Shown in pieces: positions 1 to 9,367 of a stretch of DNA of 64,000 nucleotides. Source of the DNA: Candidatus Omnitrophota bacterium (GTDB taxonomy: Bacteria; Hinthialibacterota; Hinthialibacteria; Hinthialibacterales; JAKPRU01); assembly GCA_029570205.1 (NCBI GenBank), contig JAKQSI010000042.1:62001-126000 (forward strand), written 5' to 3'. The notes beneath the pieces were generated by a model. The model was not told the origin of the DNA and did no database searches. It saw only the letters and a program-made list of their open reading frames with translations. Within the stretch, counting starts at the first letter, position 1; each line of letters starts with the position of its first letter. A program made the translations under genes and the position numbers.

Positions 1-1
1 G

Positions 2-1216
2 GATATCCGCATCCCGGACATGAACGGTCTGGAACTGCTGACCGCGCTCAAAAGCCAGGACCCCGACCTTGTGGTGATTATGATGACGGCGTTCGGCACG
101 GTAGAGACGGCAGTGCAGGCAATCAAGTCCGGCGCGTATGAATACATCACCAAACCGTTCGAGAACGACAAGATACTGGTAATGGCGGCTAATGCCGTCG
201 AACGTCGGCGACTGATCGACCGGACCCGTCGTCTGACCGAGGAGGTGCAGGATCGCCGGGCGTTCGAGGGATTGATCGGCCGCAGCAAATCCATGCAGGA
301 ATTGTACGCGCTGATTAAGCGGGTAGCGGCAACCGAAAGCACGGTGCTGATTATGGGAGAGAGCGGTACCGGCAAAGAAGTTGTAGCCCGCGCCATTCAT
401 GCGCAATCGCCCCGCGCAGACAAACGTTTTGTGCCGGTGAATTGCGGGGCGCTGCCGCGCGACCTGATCGAGAGCGAACTGTTCGGGCATGAGAAGGGAG
501 CCTTTTCGGGCGCTCACCAGCGCCGGATCGGCCTGGTGGAGGCGGCGGATCGGGGAACTCTGTTTTTGGATGAGATTGCCGACCTGCCCGCGGATCTCCA
601 GGTGAAAATCCTTCGCGTAATTGAGCAAAAGGAGATCCGCCGTGTGGGAAGTGTAACCGATATCAAAGTGGATGTGCGCCTTCTCTCCGCCACCAATCGC
701 GACCTGGAGGCAGATGTGAAAAGCGGGAGATTCCGGGAAGACCTCTATTACCGACTTTCGATCGTGCCGATCCGTATCCCGCCGCTGCGGGAAAGAACAG
801 AAGATATTCCGCTGTTGGCACAACATTTCATCGAGCAATTCAACAAGAAAATGAACCGTTCCGTATGCGGAACCACTCCGGCGGCGATGCGCTTGCTACG
901 GGAGTATCCGTGGCCCGGCAATGTCCGCGAATTGGAAAACACAATTGAGCGTGCCCTCGTTCTTCGAGACCAGGGAGAAATCTGCGAGGAGGACCTGCCC
1001 ATCCAGCTCCGCCGACAGCCCCCGGAGGCTGTCAACGATACCTATTTGCTCGATCAGAGCGAGCTGACATTCCAGCAGGCGCGAGAAGCGTTTGAACGGT
1101 CCTACCTGGAATCCCTGCTCAAAGCCAACGACAACAACGTCACCCGTTCCGCAATGCTGGCGGGGCTGTCGCGGCGGCGGTTGCAGGAATTGATTAAGAA
1201 GTATGGGTTGAAGTAA
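2..1216 (+). CDS. Sigma-54-dependent NtrC-family response regulator (5' truncated)
   Basis: Only the last 404 residues are present; the frame is open from base 2. The fragment begins with DIRIPDMNG, the end of a receiver domain with the phospho-accepting Asp as its first residue, and goes on to the conserved TAFG and YITKP segments. A central AAA+ domain follows with Walker A GESGTGKE, the sigma-54 contact loop written GAFSGA instead of the usual GAFTGA, Walker B LFLDEIADLP, and the RLSIVPIRIPPLRER segment. The C-terminal 40 residues (NVTRSAMLAGLSRRRLQELI) form a Fis-type helix-turn-helix. It should activate sigma-54 promoters when phosphorylated by a kinase that would lie upstream of the window. 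The family call is certain; the target genes are unknown. Confidence 0.95.
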   Translation, partial: DIRIPDMNGLELLTALKSQDPDLVVIMMTAFGTVETAVQAIKSGAYEYITKPFENDKILVMAANAVERRRLIDRTRRLTEEVQDRRAFEGLIGRSKSMQELYALIKRVAATESTVLIMGESGTGKEVVARAIHAQSPRADKRFVPVNCGALPRDLIESELFGHEKGAFSGAHQRRIGLVEAADRGTLFLDEIADLPADLQVKILRVIEQKEIRRVGSVTDIKVDVRLLSATNRDLEADVKSGRFREDLYYRLSIVPIRIPPLRERTEDIPLLAQHFIEQFNKKMNRSVCGTTPAAMRLLREYPWPGNVRELENTIERALVLRDQGEICEEDLPIQLRRQPPEAVNDTYLLDQSELTFQQAREAFERSYLESLLKANDNNVTRSAMLAGLSRRRLQELIKKYGLK

Positions 1217-1223
1217 ATATGTC

Positions 1224-1245
1224 GGGGCGACGCATGCGTCACCCC
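1224..1245. repeat. Short GC-rich palindrome after the NtrC-type gene
   Basis: The arms GGGGcGACGC and GCGTcACCCC around a central AT form a near-perfect 22-base inverted repeat 8 bases after the stop codon. There is no T-run, so it is more likely a REP-like repeat than an intrinsic terminator. Confidence 0.5.
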
Positions 1246-1284
1246 TACACCCATCCCCGCGAGCCATCCGATACCGGATAGCGT

Positions 1285-2079
1285 TCATTCGTTTTTACGG
1301 ATTTCGATCCAGATACCGTAATTGATACCGTCCGATCCTTCAGGGCGCGGAATAATGATGGTGTAGGTCTCGATAGCCAAATCCCGCATGATCGTCTCCA
1401 ATTCCTCGCGGGCTTCCTCGATTGAGTAATTGGGAAATCCTTTACCTATCTTATTGCCTGTGTCTTCGCCTTTTTTCTTTCTTTCCGCCTGGCTCTTGAT
1501 CTGGCTCTCGCGAATTTCCCTCGCAATCTCCACAGGAAGATTTTCGGAAAATCCCCGACCGATATAGGCTACGCCACCCGGTTTCAAAATACGCCAAACC
1601 TCCGCGAATCCCGCCTTTTTATCGTCCCAGAAGGGATACGACCCGCGCGAGACAGCAATATCCACATAACTATCGCGCAGGGCCATCCATTGCGCATCAG
1701 AAAAAATCGCGCTCACCTGGCCCCCAATCCCGGCTTCCTGCGCTTTCCGAAAGAAATCGGGGAAAACGGACGGATTGATATCGAGGTTGATCCAGTGCAT
1801 TTTTGGCGAACGCTTACAGAGCTCGATCACTAAGGATCCCGACCCGCCTCCGATATCCACACCGATTCCCGATTTGTCTGCGAGGTTGTAATGGGCCACA
1901 AGCCATTCCGCCAACGGAGCATAGACCGGCGCCAGTCGAGAGGGTCCTGTATTGCGAGGTTTTTCCGTGGTCTCCTTCTTGAATTTCTCCGGATTCGGAA
2001 CTTTTAATATGTCGGCGCCGGCGATGAGACAAAAAATCAGTGCGCAAAGAATTGTTGCGGATATTGCGGATTTTCTCAT
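1285..2079 (-). CDS. Exported class I SAM-dependent methyltransferase
   Basis: The 264-residue product starts with a typical signal peptide (MRKSAISATILCALIFCLIAG). A class I methyltransferase fold follows: motif I GVDIGGGSGSLVIEL at about residues 92-106, an acidic residue in NLDINPS at the end of strand 2, and the post-motif region LKPGGVAYIGRG. The ATG has a good ribosome site (AAAGGATCATCGT). The gene is last in the minus-strand cluster that starts at 10561, 228 bases after the propeller gene, which itself carries a methyltransferase domain. A methyltransferase with a cleavable signal is unusual because S-adenosylmethionine is a cytoplasmic cofactor. Substrate unknown. The signal could instead act as a membrane anchor. 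Confidence 0.8.
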   Translation of the reverse strand: MRKSAISATILCALIFCLIAGADILKVPNPEKFKKETTEKPRNTGPSRLAPVYAPLAEWLVAHYNLADKSGIGVDIGGGSGSLVIELCKRSPKMHWINLDINPSVFPDFFRKAQEAGIGGQVSAIFSDAQWMALRDSYVDIAVSRGSYPFWDDKKAGFAEVWRILKPGGVAYIGRGFSENLPVEIAREIRESQIKSQAERKKKGEDTGNKIGKGFPNYSIEEAREELETIMRDLAIETYTIIIPRPEGSDGINYGIWIEIRKNE

Positions 2080-2132
2080 ACGATGATCCTTTCGTATTGC
2101 TGGTGTTGTTCGTATTTCCTGTTGCCTGGGAA

Positions 2133-2278
2133 ACCCTCACCCAGCCCTCCCGGGGGGAGAGGGAGCGGCCTTCGCTTTTCTGACAGGCAGTGACGCCTGT
2201 CCTGCCAACCCCACCCCGGCCCTCCCTGTAAACGCGGAGGGAGACACTTCCCCCTGTTTACGGGGAGATTGAGGGGGG
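2133..2278. repeat. Intergenic palindromic repeats (families A and C)
   Basis: The space between the propeller gene and the exported methyltransferase holds two C/T-rich hairpins of family A (CCCTCC...GGAGGG, with CCCCTGTTTACGGGGAG at 2252-2268). Between them is one family C hairpin at 2182-2201 (GACAGGC/GCCTGTC around a six-base loop). Related copies occur at many other intergenic sites in the window. Confidence 0.65.
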
Positions 2279-2307
2279 TATGAATGCATATACGTCCGGA
2301 ATCCCCC

Positions 2308-5300
2308 TCACTTCCCCGCGCGAATGGGATGATACCGGATGGGATTGCCGTCACGGTCCGTAATTCGAGCGCTGAAACACCACAGACCGCCTGTCTGAGT
2401 AATCTTCATGAGAATGGTGTTGATCCCTTTCTTGCCATGGACCGGCAGGGCATCCTGGTCCGGCTCACAGCCCCGCTCCCCATCATACTCTCCGGCAACC
2501 TCACCGTTCCACCAGCATCGGAAGCCATCATTGCTGCCGACTTTCACATACAAATCCTGGTCGTTCTCCAGGGGAACCTCGGCATACGCATACGCGGACA
2601 CCCATTCTCCGCCGCCACAGATGCCGACCAGATCCACTATGGGCGCATCGCCGACAAATCGCTCCCAGTGTCGTGTGCCCTCGTCCGTGTCATAGGAGAG
2701 GCTGACATCTACCGCCGGTTCTCCCACAAAGGCTTTATCCAGCGGATACTCACCGCCAAAGGGGAACGGCCCGGCCAGAAGCCAGCGTGTAACATACCCC
2801 TTTTCCGCCGCATCCTTGCCGACCTCAAAGCCGAAGTTGTCCAATTTGCTCAAGATGTCTTGTGTCAGGGAACGGGTTGGAGAGATCACACGCGCACGGT
2901 TCAGCATTCCGATCGCCTTGGCGGGGTCGGATTTTCCAATATCATCCGCAACGGCGACATAAACCCGAAGCGCCTGCTCGACAATATCCGAATCCGGCTC
3001 ACGGTAATTCCACAGCACCGGCGACAAATCCCCGCAGTACGGCTTGATGATCGATAGAGATTGGGGGGATTTTATCTGGGCCATTTTCTGTAGTGCAGAG
3101 ACTAGAACAGATTTGGGCCAGGCCGTTGAGGCGGCAGCATGGTAAAAAACCAACGCGCGATCCCTGTCACCCTGCTCCAACGCTGCATCGGCTAGGGTAA
3201 TCCATTCCGCAGGTTGTTTCTCTTTCGCAAAATCGGGTAAGGCTTCGGATGCGCTCTTGGGAACGTCTTCCCGAACCGCTTTCACAAAATTGAGCAGCGG
3301 GGCCTGTTCTTTTGTGGGATTCTCCACTTTGGGTATCAGTTCGACGGTGAGTGCATTCGAGACCGAAACGCCGGGCAACTCCTTGATGATCGTTTTCTGT
3401 TGCCCGGCAGTCTCTTTTGCGGGATCAAAGTTCTCGGCAACAACCTTTCCCTGGACACGAATATCAAACACACGCTGCCCGATGCGGTCGCTCACCATTG
3501 GAATGAATCCGAGCAAAATCGTATACCGGCCCGGTTCCTCACCCCAGGTATCATCAATGAGCGGAACATCAAACCGCAGCGCACCCAGGCAACCGGATGC
3601 GAACAGCCACGGCTTGTCAATGCCTTGGAATCTGTCCGTGCGGAAGTCCTCGGCAAAATAGCCCATACCGTTGAGAAACTTTTCATTCAGTTTGAACTGC
3701 ACACCGTACGGGCTTTCGCCGCCGTGACTGGTGTACTTTGTGGCAAAGCGGGGATATCCGAACCAGAGGGTCCCGTCATCATCCCGCATGTCGCCCGGCG
3801 CGCCGAGATTGATCGCTAACTCCTTGACCGGCGTCTCAGGACCATGCGCGACAAATACCGTCCAGTCTTTCGGCGTATGGTTTTCCCTGGGCTTGAAAGC
3901 CATGGAGCATTTCAGCGGGAACGAACAGGTGCAGCCGGAACTGGCCTCCGGAAACAGGAGGAGACCATTGGCCGGAATAAGATTGATCCAACATCCGGGG
4001 CGAATCGCGCCGAAGAACGAAATGCCCGCATCGTTGTTCATGTCGTAAAACGCGGCATTGTAAGAGCGATAGAACAGCCCGCTGGGAGCCGCCGAGGTAA
4101 TGCTGCAACAATGTCCGGGGCGCAGGAACTCCCACGGAACTTTCTCGCCGGAAATCGGGTGCGTGCGGGTCTCAATCTCGCCGGTCTCCAGATTACAAGC
4201 ACGCGGCTCGATAATGACCTTATTGCCGACAAGAAGAGGCCGACGCAGGTAATTCAGCGGGCGCGACCAACGAACATCCCCCACCGATGCAGACAATGCC
4301 GTAATGCGCCGCCATCGCAGCGCACCCTCCTGAAATGAGCCTCCGTCATGGTTGCTGAATGTACCGAAGAAAAGCAGCACTCCGTTCTGATATGCGCTTG
4401 CAAGCCTGTCTCCCCCGCAGCCGGTGAGATCGACCGGCTTCTCCCACAGTTTCTTTCCCGTTTTGGCATCGAGCGACACGACCATACGAATGTCCGCCTC
4501 CCCGGGCAACAAAGCGGTTTCTTCGCTCTCTTCGTACTTCTTCTCATCAATCAGGCGTTTCCGTTCATTCAACGCCAGGGCCTTTTGTTCACCTGTCACA
4601 TTCTGATGTGCCAGAAACACTTTTCCATCCGCGATCACCGGGACAATGTTCGCAAACTTGCCTTCTTTGAAAGTCCATAAAACATCCCCGGTTTTCGCAT
4701 CAAGCGCAAAGAAACACTCAGAGAGCATGATCCGGTCGGTCAGAGCGGCTTTCGGCGATTTCTGACTCCCCCAGGCCGGATAGGTGTTCATCTGATGCCA
4801 CAGTGCGCCGGCACGATGCAGGTCCTGCCAGGCATCCCGGTTCGGTTCGGGATATCGCTGCTTGAACGTGTCAAGATATTCCGTATATCGCGAATCCTTT
4901 TGTGTTTCGGGAGTCTGCGGAGTTTCTTTCCATTTTTCGCCGTCCGTCAGATTGTCCCATGTTGATGCGTAGTCGGCTTCCAGCGGATCGGCGACGGAGC
5001 CGAACAGGATTTTCCCATCCGAGGAGATATATCCCCATCGTTTGCGGCCCGAATCGGCGGGTATCGGGAGGGGATAGATATGAACGGTTTCGCCGGTTTC
5101 GGGGTCGAGGCGGTGGCATTTGTCGTGCGCGGCGACATACAGGGCATCGTCCGTAACAACCAGGTTTCCACCGTCCACATCGACACGGACCCGCACAGCG
5201 CCGGGGATTTCCCGCTTCCACAGGAAGGTTCCGTTATAGGCATCGTACGCGCTGATTTCCTCTTCGCCCTGTATAAACAGGCGTCCATCGATGGAGACAG

Positions 5301-7473
5301 GGGCCATGGAACGCGCGTGACGTTCCACCATACCACTCGGTCCCGGTTCGCCGAACCAGAGGACACCCAGCGGGCATTCGACCAGCTGGTCATCGGAACA
5401 TGCGGTGTTCTGAGAATTGCCGTACAGCTCGCGCCAGGAACCGGCTTTCTCAAGCGGCTTGCGCTTTCCACACAGAGTGCAGATACCGGCGCCCTTTTCC
5501 GCAATCATCATGGATATATCGCCAATTGACGCGCTGGAATCCTGGAATTCCTGCATCTTTGATTCCTGAGCGATAGGCGAACGAAAAAAGATGGCTCCCC
5601 CGTCGGGACGAAGAACGCGGGATATCTCTCTGGCATTCAATTCTGCTTCCCCACTTGTTACGGTGGAATCATAGACAATCAGATTGGCGAAATAATCCGG
5701 CAAGTCCCGAATATCCCAGTTCTCGACGATTATCTTTGTTCCGTAGAGAGCCGCGCCATCGAGTTTCGCTTTGGCGTTTTGGACGTTTTGTGGATCGGAG
5801 TCGATGGCAATCACAAACATCTCGGATTGCCGCGCGATCTCATAAGCCAAGTGCCCGTCCCCGCACCCCAGAACGAGGCAATAGCCTTTACGGACGGAGG
5901 ACTGCGTGAAGACATCCTTCGCAAAAGACTGGTAGTCCTTTGAGAGCCTGTCCCCCTTGTACGGAGTCTCTTCGATTTTCGCCGTGCGCTTGCCGGGATT
6001 CTTGGGAGCGCCTTCGGTGAAACAGGAAACCGAGCCGTCATTCGAGCTGACAAGGAGTTTTCCATCGGAGACTGCCAATCCGGCAACCTCACCGGAGACA
6101 CTGCCTTTCCATACCTCTTTGCCGTTCGTGATATCCAGCGCGATCAGCGATTCCTTGCCGCCGAGAATTAAGGTCTGTCCGGCCAAGGCCATCACATTGA
6201 AATTCTTTGCGGGGGCAAACCAGCGGCAGGCGGCCGATTTCAACTGCCCCTGCTCTTGCTGAATGGCTTTCATTCTCGAAGAGATTTGGGCGATTTCTTC
6301 ATTTACGGAGTCTTTGGTTGCCTGATCCGCCTGCGCCAGCTTCGCCCGCAGATCGGCAATCCGTCGTCGGATGTTGGCTTCTTCCGACGCCAGCTCCTGC
6401 AAGCGCTTGTTGATTTCGGGGTATTTCACCCGGTCGATTGCGTAAACACCCTCCGGTGTAAGAACAAACGAGTTCTCCGGAGTAACTACAAGATCAACGC
6501 CTGGGAACCACGCGTATGGTTCGCCGAGTCGTTGTCCGGTTCCATCCTCGTAGGAAACTTTGGCCGGAGTGCCGGAAAGATCAACGCCGGCAATTAACTC
6601 ATTCCGATCCAGCAGCACCCACGTGCCGCCGACCTTGCCGCCCGGATTGAGATAGAAAAGAAACTCGCCATTTCTCCGACTGAATCCGGCAGGCATGGCA
6701 CGGCTCGAAGGCACATAAAGGACCTCTTTCGATACAACCAGGTATCCCTGGGGCGAGATTCCGCCGAAGTTGAGTTCATGTGCCCGGTCTCCGATGGTGT
6801 CGTTTTTCCAAATGACCTCGCCGGTTTCGGCGTTGAGCGCATAAATCTGAATCCCTTCATAGGGAAACACACCGGCGGCGAAATACGCAATACCGTCATC
6901 CACCAGGACATTCGTGCGAACCGGCCAGAGCGAGATCATACGGCCGTTCCCCAGAACCTTCCGGTTGCTGGGGCCTGCGCGGAACTTCCAGACAATCTCA
7001 CCATTCTGCGCGGACAGGCAATAAACATAACCGTCATCGGAGCCGACATAAACATTCCCGTTCGAGATAGATGGGGCCAGCCGCACGGGGCCATCGGTGA
7101 ACCGGGTCCACCGGATCTCGCCGGTTTCCGCATCAAGCGCGTATACCTTGTTGTCTACCGAGGAACCAAAATACGCGATCCCATCCGCGACAGTAACCTG
7201 ATAGGCGCTGTCGAAACGCATTCGGGGAAGTTCCTCCGCCGGTTCGTACCAGGCCGGTTTCGGAGCATGGGGAGTCCGGTATTCCCAGGCGAATGAGAGC
7301 GGCGGTTTGATCCCTTGTGAAGTGACGGCATGTTGGGCGCTGTCGTGACGATAGGTCGGCCAGTTCTCCCCGCAAGCATCATCGGCTGTTATGGCGGAAA
7401 ACCAGAGACAGACGGCTAAAAAGGCGAAAAACATCCCCACGGGCTTCATGAGAAAAAATCTGTGGAAATTCAT
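2308..7473 (-). CDS. Giant exported PQQ-type beta-propeller protein with an internal methyltransferase domain
   Basis: The protein has 1721 residues from the ATG at 7473, which has GGAGA 8 bases upstream; an ATG at 7491 is possible but has no such site. After a signal peptide come PQQ-like propeller blades with repeated 'ALDAETGEIRWT' and 'YCLSAQNGEIVWK' signatures, interrupted by a coiled coil (about residues 350-410). Near residues 505-660 lies a class I methyltransferase domain (motif I VLGCGDGHLAYEIA, then VIAIDSD and NWDIRDLP). A CTLCGKRKP segment and a second propeller follow, then a malectin-like region, a helical repeat region and a C-terminal beta-sandwich ending in an exposed-ligand type fold (WWNGEVAGEY). 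It abuts the ABC ATPase gene (stop at 7492), so it is likely co-transcribed with the transporter. Function unknown; I infer an extracytoplasmic partner of the transporter. Confidence 0.85.
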   Translation of the reverse strand: MNFHRFFLMKPVGMFFAFLAVCLWFSAITADDACGENWPTYRHDSAQHAVTSQGIKPPLSFAWEYRTPHAPKPAWYEPAEELPRMRFDSAYQVTVADGIAYFGSSVDNKVYALDAETGEIRWTRFTDGPVRLAPSISNGNVYVGSDDGYVYCLSAQNGEIVWKFRAGPSNRKVLGNGRMISLWPVRTNVLVDDGIAYFAAGVFPYEGIQIYALNAETGEVIWKNDTIGDRAHELNFGGISPQGYLVVSKEVLYVPSSRAMPAGFSRRNGEFLFYLNPGGKVGGTWVLLDRNELIAGVDLSGTPAKVSYEDGTGQRLGEPYAWFPGVDLVVTPENSFVLTPEGVYAIDRVKYPEINKRLQELASEEANIRRRIADLRAKLAQADQATKDSVNEEIAQISSRMKAIQQEQGQLKSAACRWFAPAKNFNVMALAGQTLILGGKESLIALDITNGKEVWKGSVSGEVAGLAVSDGKLLVSSNDGSVSCFTEGAPKNPGKRTAKIEETPYKGDRLSKDYQSFAKDVFTQSSVRKGYCLVLGCGDGHLAYEIARQSEMFVIAIDSDPQNVQNAKAKLDGAALYGTKIIVENWDIRDLPDYFANLIVYDSTVTSGEAELNAREISRVLRPDGGAIFFRSPIAQESKMQEFQDSSASIGDISMMIAEKGAGICTLCGKRKPLEKAGSWRELYGNSQNTACSDDQLVECPLGVLWFGEPGPSGMVERHARSMAPVSIDGRLFIQGEEEISAYDAYNGTFLWKREIPGAVRVRVDVDGGNLVVTDDALYVAAHDKCHRLDPETGETVHIYPLPIPADSGRKRWGYISSDGKILFGSVADPLEADYASTWDNLTDGEKWKETPQTPETQKDSRYTEYLDTFKQRYPEPNRDAWQDLHRAGALWHQMNTYPAWGSQKSPKAALTDRIMLSECFFALDAKTGDVLWTFKEGKFANIVPVIADGKVFLAHQNVTGEQKALALNERKRLIDEKKYEESEETALLPGEADIRMVVSLDAKTGKKLWEKPVDLTGCGGDRLASAYQNGVLLFFGTFSNHDGGSFQEGALRWRRITALSASVGDVRWSRPLNYLRRPLLVGNKVIIEPRACNLETGEIETRTHPISGEKVPWEFLRPGHCCSITSAAPSGLFYRSYNAAFYDMNNDAGISFFGAIRPGCWINLIPANGLLLFPEASSGCTCSFPLKCSMAFKPRENHTPKDWTVFVAHGPETPVKELAINLGAPGDMRDDDGTLWFGYPRFATKYTSHGGESPYGVQFKLNEKFLNGMGYFAEDFRTDRFQGIDKPWLFASGCLGALRFDVPLIDDTWGEEPGRYTILLGFIPMVSDRIGQRVFDIRVQGKVVAENFDPAKETAGQQKTIIKELPGVSVSNALTVELIPKVENPTKEQAPLLNFVKAVREDVPKSASEALPDFAKEKQPAEWITLADAALEQGDRDRALVFYHAAASTAWPKSVLVSALQKMAQIKSPQSLSIIKPYCGDLSPVLWNYREPDSDIVEQALRVYVAVADDIGKSDPAKAIGMLNRARVISPTRSLTQDILSKLDNFGFEVGKDAAEKGYVTRWLLAGPFPFGGEYPLDKAFVGEPAVDVSLSYDTDEGTRHWERFVGDAPIVDLVGICGGGEWVSAYAYAEVPLENDQDLYVKVGSNDGFRCWWNGEVAGEYDGERGCEPDQDALPVHGKKGINTILMKITQTGGLWCFSARITDRDGNPIRYHPIRAGK

Positions 7474-7491
7474 TCTCGGGTCTCCGATCAT

Positions 7492-8163
7492 CTATGTTGA
7501 GGATGGGTTTTCGACGATTTCACCTCCCCGCAGAAAGACAATTTGATTCGCATACTGGTCCGCCGAATGCCCGTGGGTCACCACAATCACCGTGCCCCCT
7601 TCCCGTTGGAACTCGTGCAGGTGGCGAATCACCTCCTCGGCGTTTTCGGGATCGAGATTGCCGGTGGGTTCATCGGCCAGAAGGATGGAGGGCCGATTCA
7701 TCAGCGCGCGGGCAATTGCAGTGCGCTGTTTTTCGCCTGCGCTCAGTTCGGCAGGCTTATGAAACTCGCGGTGAGAAAGTCCCAGATTCTTGAGTAATTC
7801 CCGTGCCCGTTCACTGGACTCTGCATTCCGCTCGAACCCCGATGCCAGAAGGACATTCTCCAGCACGTTCAAATAGGGAATCAGGTGAAACATCTGGAAG
7901 ACAAATCCGATATTCTTTGCCCGGAACTGCGCCCGTTCCAGTTCATTCATTGCGGAGATTTCCTGGTTGTTCACGGTGACTCGTCCGGTTGTGGGACGCA
8001 TCATTCCACCGATGGTCAACAGCAACGTGCTCTTGCCACTTCCGCTCGGCCCGCGAACAACAAGAAATTCCCCTTGCCGAACATGCAGATTGATATTGTG
8101 AATGGCGCGGACCTCGTTTCGGCCCACTCGGAAAGTTTTACTTACATTTTCGAGAAGAACCAT
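7492..8163 (-). CDS. ABC transporter ATP-binding protein, LolD/MacB type
   Basis: A 223-residue ATPase with Walker [11 protein letters not shown]-loop [13 protein letters not shown], signature [15 protein letters not shown] (LSAGE rather than LSGGQ), Walker [13 protein letters not shown] and switch His VTHG. The size and the DEPTGNLD stretch fit the MacB/LolD/FtsE subfamily, whose members power mechanotransmission rather than classical transport. It lies two bases after the FtsX-type permease and ends one base before the largest possible start of the propeller gene, so it is tightly coupled to both. The permease is its obvious membrane partner. Confidence 0.95.
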   Translation of the reverse strand: MVLLENVSKTFRVGRNEVRAIHNINLHVRQGEFLVVRGPSGSGKSTLLLTIGGMMRPTTGRVTVNNQEISAMNELERAQFRAKNIGFVFQMFHLIPYLNVLENVLLASGFERNAESSERARELLKNLGLSHREFHKPAELSAGEKQRTAIARALMNRPSILLADEPTGNLDPENAEEVIRHLHEFQREGGTVIVVTHGHSADQYANQIVFLRGGEIVENPSST

Positions 8164-8165
8164 GA

Positions 8166-9320
8166 TTATTCCTCCCTCAGCGTAACAGCGGGATCCTCCG
8201 TAACCGCGACAACCGCCGGAATGAAACTGGACAGCGCCGTAAATGTCGGCGCAACCAGCAGCGACCAGGTGAGCAGTGAGTAAATCGGACGAATCGACTT
8301 CGCGGTTACTTTGAAAACTTGCGGCCCGAAACTCATCGCAAAAGCGGTCCCCAGAAAGAATCCGATGGCCGCTCCGATCAGCCCGATGATGATGGCCTTG
8401 CCCAGGAACAGCGCAGCGATTCGGAAAGAACCATATCCCAGCGCGCGCAAAACCCCGATTTCAAACCGGCGTTCCCGCACATTCAGGAACGCCAACGCGC
8501 CGATCCAGATTGCGCAGCCGACCAACACAAGGGGCAACAACCGCGCGAAAAACCGCTCAAGCATAAACCGCTGCTCCCGACGCGCATCGGAAATCGCTTT
8601 GAGTTGGATCACCTTGCCCTCCGGCAGCACTTGTTCCAGCTGAGATCGTAACCGATCCAGAGGATCACCGGGTTCCTTGCACAGGCATTCCAGCGCTTGG
8701 ATCTCATTGATCCGGCCATCGAGGTTCAGAATACTCTGTATATCTTTCAGGTGACCGTAGATTCGGATGTCGTCATCGCTGCCCGTTTCCGGCAGACAGG
8801 AGGCTACCTGGAACGGCTTACCGAAAAGATCCACCATATCGCCATTCTTCACCCCCGTTTTTTGTACCAGTTCGTATCCGAGATACACTTTGCCCGGTTC
8901 CACCGCAAACGGAATCATGGAGGATTCCACCACCCCTTTCGGTACGACTTCCTTTGCGGCAATACCGGTCAGAAGAACCTCCATTCCCTGCCAGGTGACT
9001 TTTTGCTGAAGAGTCGCCAGCAGATGTCGATACTGAATCTCGTCCTGTGTCTTCTCAGCAAACCGAAGGACATAATCCTCCGGCATGGTGTAATCGGAAA
9101 ATCCGGTCTCCCAGAACTTAATCATGTCCGTTTCTTTCGGAATGATGCGCAGGTTATAGCCGATGTCGCGCATCAGGCGTGTGGTCTCGCGCTGAGAATC
9201 CTGCGCGCTCGTGAAAAAGGCGACATACACCGCCACCGCAGTAACTACTGCCAGCAGGCTGAGAACAAAGTTATATTCCCGGTGAGTGATTTCTTTGAGA
9301 ATCAGCAGTAGCGTTGACAT
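8166..9320 (-). CDS. FtsX/MacB-type ABC transporter permease
   Basis: A 384-residue protein with one membrane span near residues 18-36, a large extracytoplasmic MacB_PCD-like domain (about 40-255), and three C-terminal spans carrying the FtsX signature FEIGVLRALGYGSFRIAALFLGKA. This is the topology of half-permeases that dimerise and couple ATP hydrolysis to periplasmic movements. The periplasmic domain contains an ALECLCKEPGD stretch with a Cys-x-Cys pair. The ATPase gene follows after two bases and the gene for a Cys-containing exported protein precedes it. Substrate or partner unknown. Confidence 0.92.
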   Translation of the reverse strand: MSTLLLILKEITHREYNFVLSLLAVVTAVAVYVAFFTSAQDSQRETTRLMRDIGYNLRIIPKETDMIKFWETGFSDYTMPEDYVLRFAEKTQDEIQYRHLLATLQQKVTWQGMEVLLTGIAAKEVVPKGVVESSMIPFAVEPGKVYLGYELVQKTGVKNGDMVDLFGKPFQVASCLPETGSDDDIRIYGHLKDIQSILNLDGRINEIQALECLCKEPGDPLDRLRSQLEQVLPEGKVIQLKAISDARREQRFMLERFFARLLPLVLVGCAIWIGALAFLNVRERRFEIGVLRALGYGSFRIAALFLGKAIIIGLIGAAIGFFLGTAFAMSFGPQVFKVTAKSIRPIYSLLTWSLLVAPTFTALSSFIPAVVAVTEDPAVTLREE

Positions 9321-9367
9321 GATACCCTTTCCCTGAAATCACCCATAAACTGGGTGACTGATCTGTT

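Noticed and set aside
2284-3057. 257-codon frame on the plus strand inside the propeller gene
   Set aside because: It lies antisense to a long gene with clear domains, has no family resemblance and no ribosome site; a shadow of the coding strand.
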